The notes under the pieces are model-generated. The model saw only the letters and a program-made list of their open reading frames with translations, made no database searches and was not told the origin of the DNA. Positions 59,373-64,000 of a stretch of 64,000 nt of DNA are shown one piece after another. Position numbers and translations under genes: made by a program. Positions within the stretch are counted from its first letter, which is position 1. Each line of letters begins with the position of its first letter. Source of the DNA: Pyrrhosoma nymphula (Eukaryota; Arthropoda; Insecta; Odonata; Coenagrionidae); contig OY754336.1 of NCBI GenBank assembly GCA_963573305.1, positions 13,118,699 to 13,182,698 on the forward strand. Direction: 5' to 3'.

Positions 59373-62300
59373 CGTGGCGTAGACCTCTGCTCTGCGACCA
59401 TTAGTCGTGTAATGGGTTGTGCAGTTGGCGTATCGTTTTCACCCTGCGCCCCCAAATATTTGACCACGCGTTGAAAGATGAGTAAGTGGACTATGTTTGG
59501 TTGCGCTGCATTCGTTGTGTGTCGTTATTAGGTCGAATCCGATATGTGTGCCAGCTTCGTTTTCTGCGTCTATTAGTCTGTGTGTCCTATTTGTATAGCC
59601 ATGTCGGTCGTCGTCAGAAGGGTTATAACTGAGTGGCCTCACCCTTTCGCCTATGATTAGTTTCCTTTTTTCGTTTTAGATTGCGGTTCTAAATATTTCC
59701 ATGGTTAATTATGCTCAGGTATTACCATTTTATTATCCGTAAGCATTATATTATGAGCTTTTTTCGAAGAGTGGTGTTTATAAATATACTTCTGCGTACC
59801 TAACCGCGTGACTCAGTGAAGGCGCGCTGCAGGAAATGTAAGGGCACAAGCAAATAAAAGGAAGGGCAAAACTTAAATATTCATGCCAAATAATGGAGCT
59901 TTAAAGTATTTAAAAATTATAAGTGGCATCCAATTGGCTGAGAATAACCTTTTTGTTCTTTGCCCTTACAATTTCTCATACTGTTCCCTGACGTCGCGAA
60001 AGCGTTATTTAACGTCCTCAAAAACGGCGGAACGTAGCGCGGTGGTATTTATAGAATATCAAATGACGTTATTTGTAGACGGTGAATAGCACCGGAATGT
60101 AGCGCTCTTAAGCTACAGAATTACCCCCATAGTCTGCAATGGTATCTACGCCACACTACAACAAAATAAATTCATTCCTGTTAACATTTCGTGTGCTGAG
60201 GACTGGTAACTTCTCAAGAGTAGGTACTTTTGATAGTGCCATATTGTTATTCTCGCCTTTGTATGTAAAACAACGAGGCCAAAGTGACTCCCATTACTTC
60301 TTTCTTTGCTTGATATTTATCTAGTGATATTACTTCATAATTTTCTCTATTGAGCTCGAAGAATAAATGTTTTGCAAAATCCTTAGTCGCGTTTACTTTA
60401 CCCTGTAGGGAGTATTGCGAATGTGTGAACATTGAGGGCAAGCAAATTAACTACGGGATCATAGCGCCAATATTTAGGGGTGCTTGAAGCCCCGTTTCCA
60501 GATCCGGAGTTTCTATCCATAAATTATCTCAATTATCTTGAGAGTATCATGATGCCATCCTTATCTTTAAACGAATTAACGAATCGAGCATGAGATTCCC
60601 ACTGTCTCTCTATCTCACGTTTATATATTAGGTTGCTATTTTCGTCGTGATAGCTCTGTCTTATTTTACCGAAATAGCTACTATCTCTAGCACTACTTAA
60701 TCCATTCATTCATTATAACTAGCTATTCATGATGGATGATTTCTAGCAAACCTACACAAAAAAATTACCGTGGGAAATTTGAGGTACTAGGAAAAAACTC
60801 TTTGAGTGCCTACTTTGATTTCATTAGCAAAAAAAAAATATTCGAGCGTTGGATAATGAAACTCGGTGGGGCTCTACATTTAAAATGATTGAGTGACTTA
60901 TTGCTCGAAGTCCATTCTGTGAGAAAGTTGCTGCAATAGATCCCCTATATTATTCATCTCTAAATTATGAGAAAATATTGAGTGCCACTGTAAACCCCTG
61001 AGAAAACCATGTTATGTCAACATCTGAATCCAAAGGAGGACATAATATGTTGCTCGGTAAATTTTTATAAGAGTATTGTATGCTAAAACAAAAATTAGAG
61101 AATCAAGGAAAACTAGCGGCTTCTATTGTGGCTGTGGTTTTATTTTTTTCAGTTACAATTGCACACTGAAAATGTTTGCAGATAATTCTATATCTATAGT
61201 TGCAATGGATCTGCTCAATATCTACTATGTATTGTTTTTGTAAAATATTGAGATAACTTTAAAAGAAATTAACGCAAGTTGATTCACACAGGGAAAAATT
61301 TGTATTTTTATTTGAAAATATCTTATGATATGGAAATATTAAAAATAATAATCGGAATAATGAAAATAATATAATAAATTAAAAATAATAGTTAATGTAG
61401 TCCATACTCTTTGGGTATATGTGTAAACCAGCAATATTGACAGATATGAGGACTATAGAGGAGTAATAATTAACATAAACTATTTCCGCACTTAACATTC
61501 ATGACCGAGTGGTCAATCTGCCGTAAATTCATACCTATCACACGCATAAATCCATGTATACACATCACGCCATTCCTTATCAGTGTAAACAAAGTCAAAG
61601 ATAATTGTTTTTGCTGTTTGGCCCACAAAACTGAATCGTTTTCACTCATATCCTCTTTAAGACCTTATTATTGATGCCGATCATTTCGGCCACGACTGTC
61701 AATTTTTATTTGCACCTTACATTATAATAGCTGTAGCAACTAACTCAGGAATGTATTGAACATTCTATTTTCTTTTCACGCAGTATATATTTATGCCCTC
61801 TGGAAGCGTGTGAATAGCTAGATCCAATTTGTAGAAATCGTTATTCTCTTAAGTGTCATTGCTTGAATATCATATGAAAATTTAGGGCAGTGAGGCTATG
61901 GTAAAACGAATAAATATCACAGAATTAGTGTACGGTAGGATTAGGTTTAAATCTTTAGACTTGCCAAATGTCTATTCTGGGAAATGTATTCTTTGGTCCA
62001 GTAAAAATATGGGAATAAGTAAAAATGTCGTGAAGATTTGGTTTGAATTGTTCATCATATATTCATCCCTAGCTTCGTAATTCCCGGGAATCGAAAGATA
62101 TCAAGATGTCCCGTTGGAGGTCAATTGGCCCTTGTCTATTTTCTCAGTTAACACTTGATTCATAAATCGCGTTGTTGACTAATGGGAAAAGTGAACGATA
62201 TTATTGTTTTTTGTATGTTTTCAGATAAAAAGTTTGAGAAGAACACTTTTTGTTGCGTTGAATTATTTACTATCAAAACATTCACATTCTTTTACTTGTA

Positions 62301-63655
62301 ATTTTCGGTTTTGATTAATTTGAATTGCTGGGATCCAATTGCCGTATGTAACTGTCAGGACAGTCTACTTCTATAAACTTTCCATCTCATTTAGCCCTCG
62401 GGCAGCGCTTTTTTATTTCAGGATTGTTTGCCGAAGTTTTGTTTTGAAGTGATCGTGTTGTTTTACTAGGCCCAGCGAATACTAAATACTGCTAACATTA
62501 AAAATGAATGACTTCCGCAATATCTTATTTTAGCTTCCTAGCTTGAATGTGGTGTGACAATTTTATCGAGGTTAATCTCATTGATATCATATGGTGGCTA
62601 TCTTATAGCCAATGTCCTCTGGTAGTAAAATTGGGCCATATGATGCATTACATCCTGCCACATTTTTTCATTGTAATAGTACTTTTTCCGGAAGTTTCCT
62701 TTCCTTCCTCTCATTGACCAATCAAGATTTGTGGACGCAAACAAGAACATTTTTATCACCTCTCTCGGTTATCTGTCAAGATATACTTACCTTTCCTGTA
62801 TGATTTTTTCCTGTATGATTCTTTCCCGATTTGTTTTTATTACGAGTACTGCACAGGTTGCTGTAAAACGTTTGAATGACTGGTAACTTCGAAGCGAATT
62901 GCTCGATTGAAATGTTGGTGGCGTTGTATGCTCTAGAATGCCAGCATTACGGATATGTTGACGAAAATAGTTGAATATTACCAGTACTGTCGATATTGAT
63001 TTTTATTAGAATTAACTTTAAGGTACTTTGATGTAGGGTGAGTATTTCTTTTGTGATTGAGGTCGTTCCTTTTTTGTCTTCACCGGGGGAATTAAATACT
63101 TTTTGTTTCTTTCTTTCAATTAATTTGCCATCTTAAGACGGGAAGGGAAGACAGTATCAATTGTGTCGTGTTATCCTTAATGTTGATTAATATATATGTT
63201 TCAGCTAAATTTATTGAAAAATCCTCTTTCAGTGTTAGATGTACACACCTTTCTTCGTCTTCACCATGATTAACAAAGAAATTGCGAGAGATGTGACCGA
63301 TCAATAGTGTCATGGTAAATCCATTGCAATATTGACTATTTTTTGTCGTTTTTTAAGGTATGTATCTGTTTTGTAATAGGCACCAGCACTCCGAGATACA
63401 GCTTCTCGCCTATCGGTCCCCAACCCTCCCTTCATGGTACAAATTCATGCGTAGTGGCTAGCAGGATCACGAAGCCAAAGAAATATTGCTGAAGCGTTAC
63501 CCACTTTCAGTTGGTGCAGTCTCCCCTTGATTATTATGTGTTATGTGCCTTTATCAGTGTAGTGATTTGTCTCACTCATATGTGTTGATGGAAGAAAAGG
63601 TACTTGACTTATATAAGTCATATTGAGTGATGAACCCGTCTAGTAATAAGGGAGA
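59373..63655. other. No gene recognised
   Basis: AT-rich DNA upstream of the divergent cuticle gene. No frames over 70 codons with any recognisable motif. Confidence 0.5.
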
Positions 63656-63906
63656 CCGGGGCAGGTTTTTGCACCTTTTTTTCTTTATTTTTTCCATTTT
63701 TTCCTGCTTGGATACAATTACACAAATTGTACTGTAACTTTAAGTAATATATCAGCTTCAACTAGAAAACACTTAGATTGGTGAAATGTATATTAATTTC
63801 ATCAAAAATATAATTATATCTAGGTAAGTCACATGCGAAAACGTGACCCTTGTGCGGGGCATGTTTTTGCATAAGATTTCATTAGGCAGGGGCAAGTTTT
63901 CGCATA
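63656..63906 (+). repeat. Three imperfect copies of a GGGGCANGTTTTTGCA motif
   Basis: Copies at about 63656-63673, 63854-63872 and 63886-63906. Probably part of an unidentified mobile element that continues past the window. Confidence 0.4.
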
Positions 63907-64000
63907 CACTAAAACAGGAAATTATAAGCAATAAAACCAAATGTGTTTTTTTAACTCATATATTTTATTGAAAATACATTATTTAGTCATTGGGTAACAT

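Overview
The window is genomic DNA from an insect. It is AT-rich and repeat-rich, and its only well supported host genes are GC-rich cuticular proteins of the Rebers-Riddiford RR-2 class. All have a four-codon first exon, a roughly 1 kb intron, TATA boxes and AATAAA signals. Mobile DNA includes two tRNA-derived SINE families with A and B boxes, degenerate LINEs, a Penelope-like element (PLE), a hAT derivative, a 5S-rRNA-derived repeat and long (TA)n tracts. The species cannot be fixed from sequence alone; a non-model or early-branching winged insect is only a guess.

Layout: 1-12.6 kb holds no host gene, but contains a degenerate non-LTR retrotransposon (about 4.2-5.3 kb) ending in a fold-back, two copies of an arthropod dispersed repeat (about 7.0 and 7.8 kb) and two copies of one SINE family with target-site duplications. 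From 12.6 to 13.3 kb two near-perfect palindromes alternate with (TA)n tracts. A tandem duplication follows: unit A (13303-18051) and unit B (20870-25933) each carry a near-identical RR-2 gene with its intron and promoter. Between them sits a 5'-truncated PLE (reverse transcriptase plus GIY-YIG) interrupted by an 877 bp hAT derivative with an 8 bp target duplication. From 26 to 35 kb there are two copies of a second SINE family and a truncated RTE-like LINE. Three more RR-2 genes lie at 35.7-37.4, 46.7-48.3 and 56.4-59.3 kb, with repeats between them. The last 4.6 kb has no recognisable gene.

All five cuticle genes are on the minus strand and form one array. Their products are secreted, Ala/Pro/Tyr/Gly-rich structural proteins with one chitin-binding domain. 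The domain-coding DNA of four genes shares a 118 bp stretch that looks identical even at silent sites, which suggests gene conversion. The fifth gene is more divergent and has an extra intron inside the domain.

The most unusual signal is a recurring hairpin module, CTGANGA-like box, stem-loop, GAAAC-like box, found at more than ten places. One copy is at the 3' end of the PLE. Several others form the centre of palindromes whose arms run outward into (TA)n. The order of boxes resembles the hammerhead ribozyme core known from Penelope-like elements, and the palindromes look like head-to-head PLE 3' ends inserted in TA repeats.
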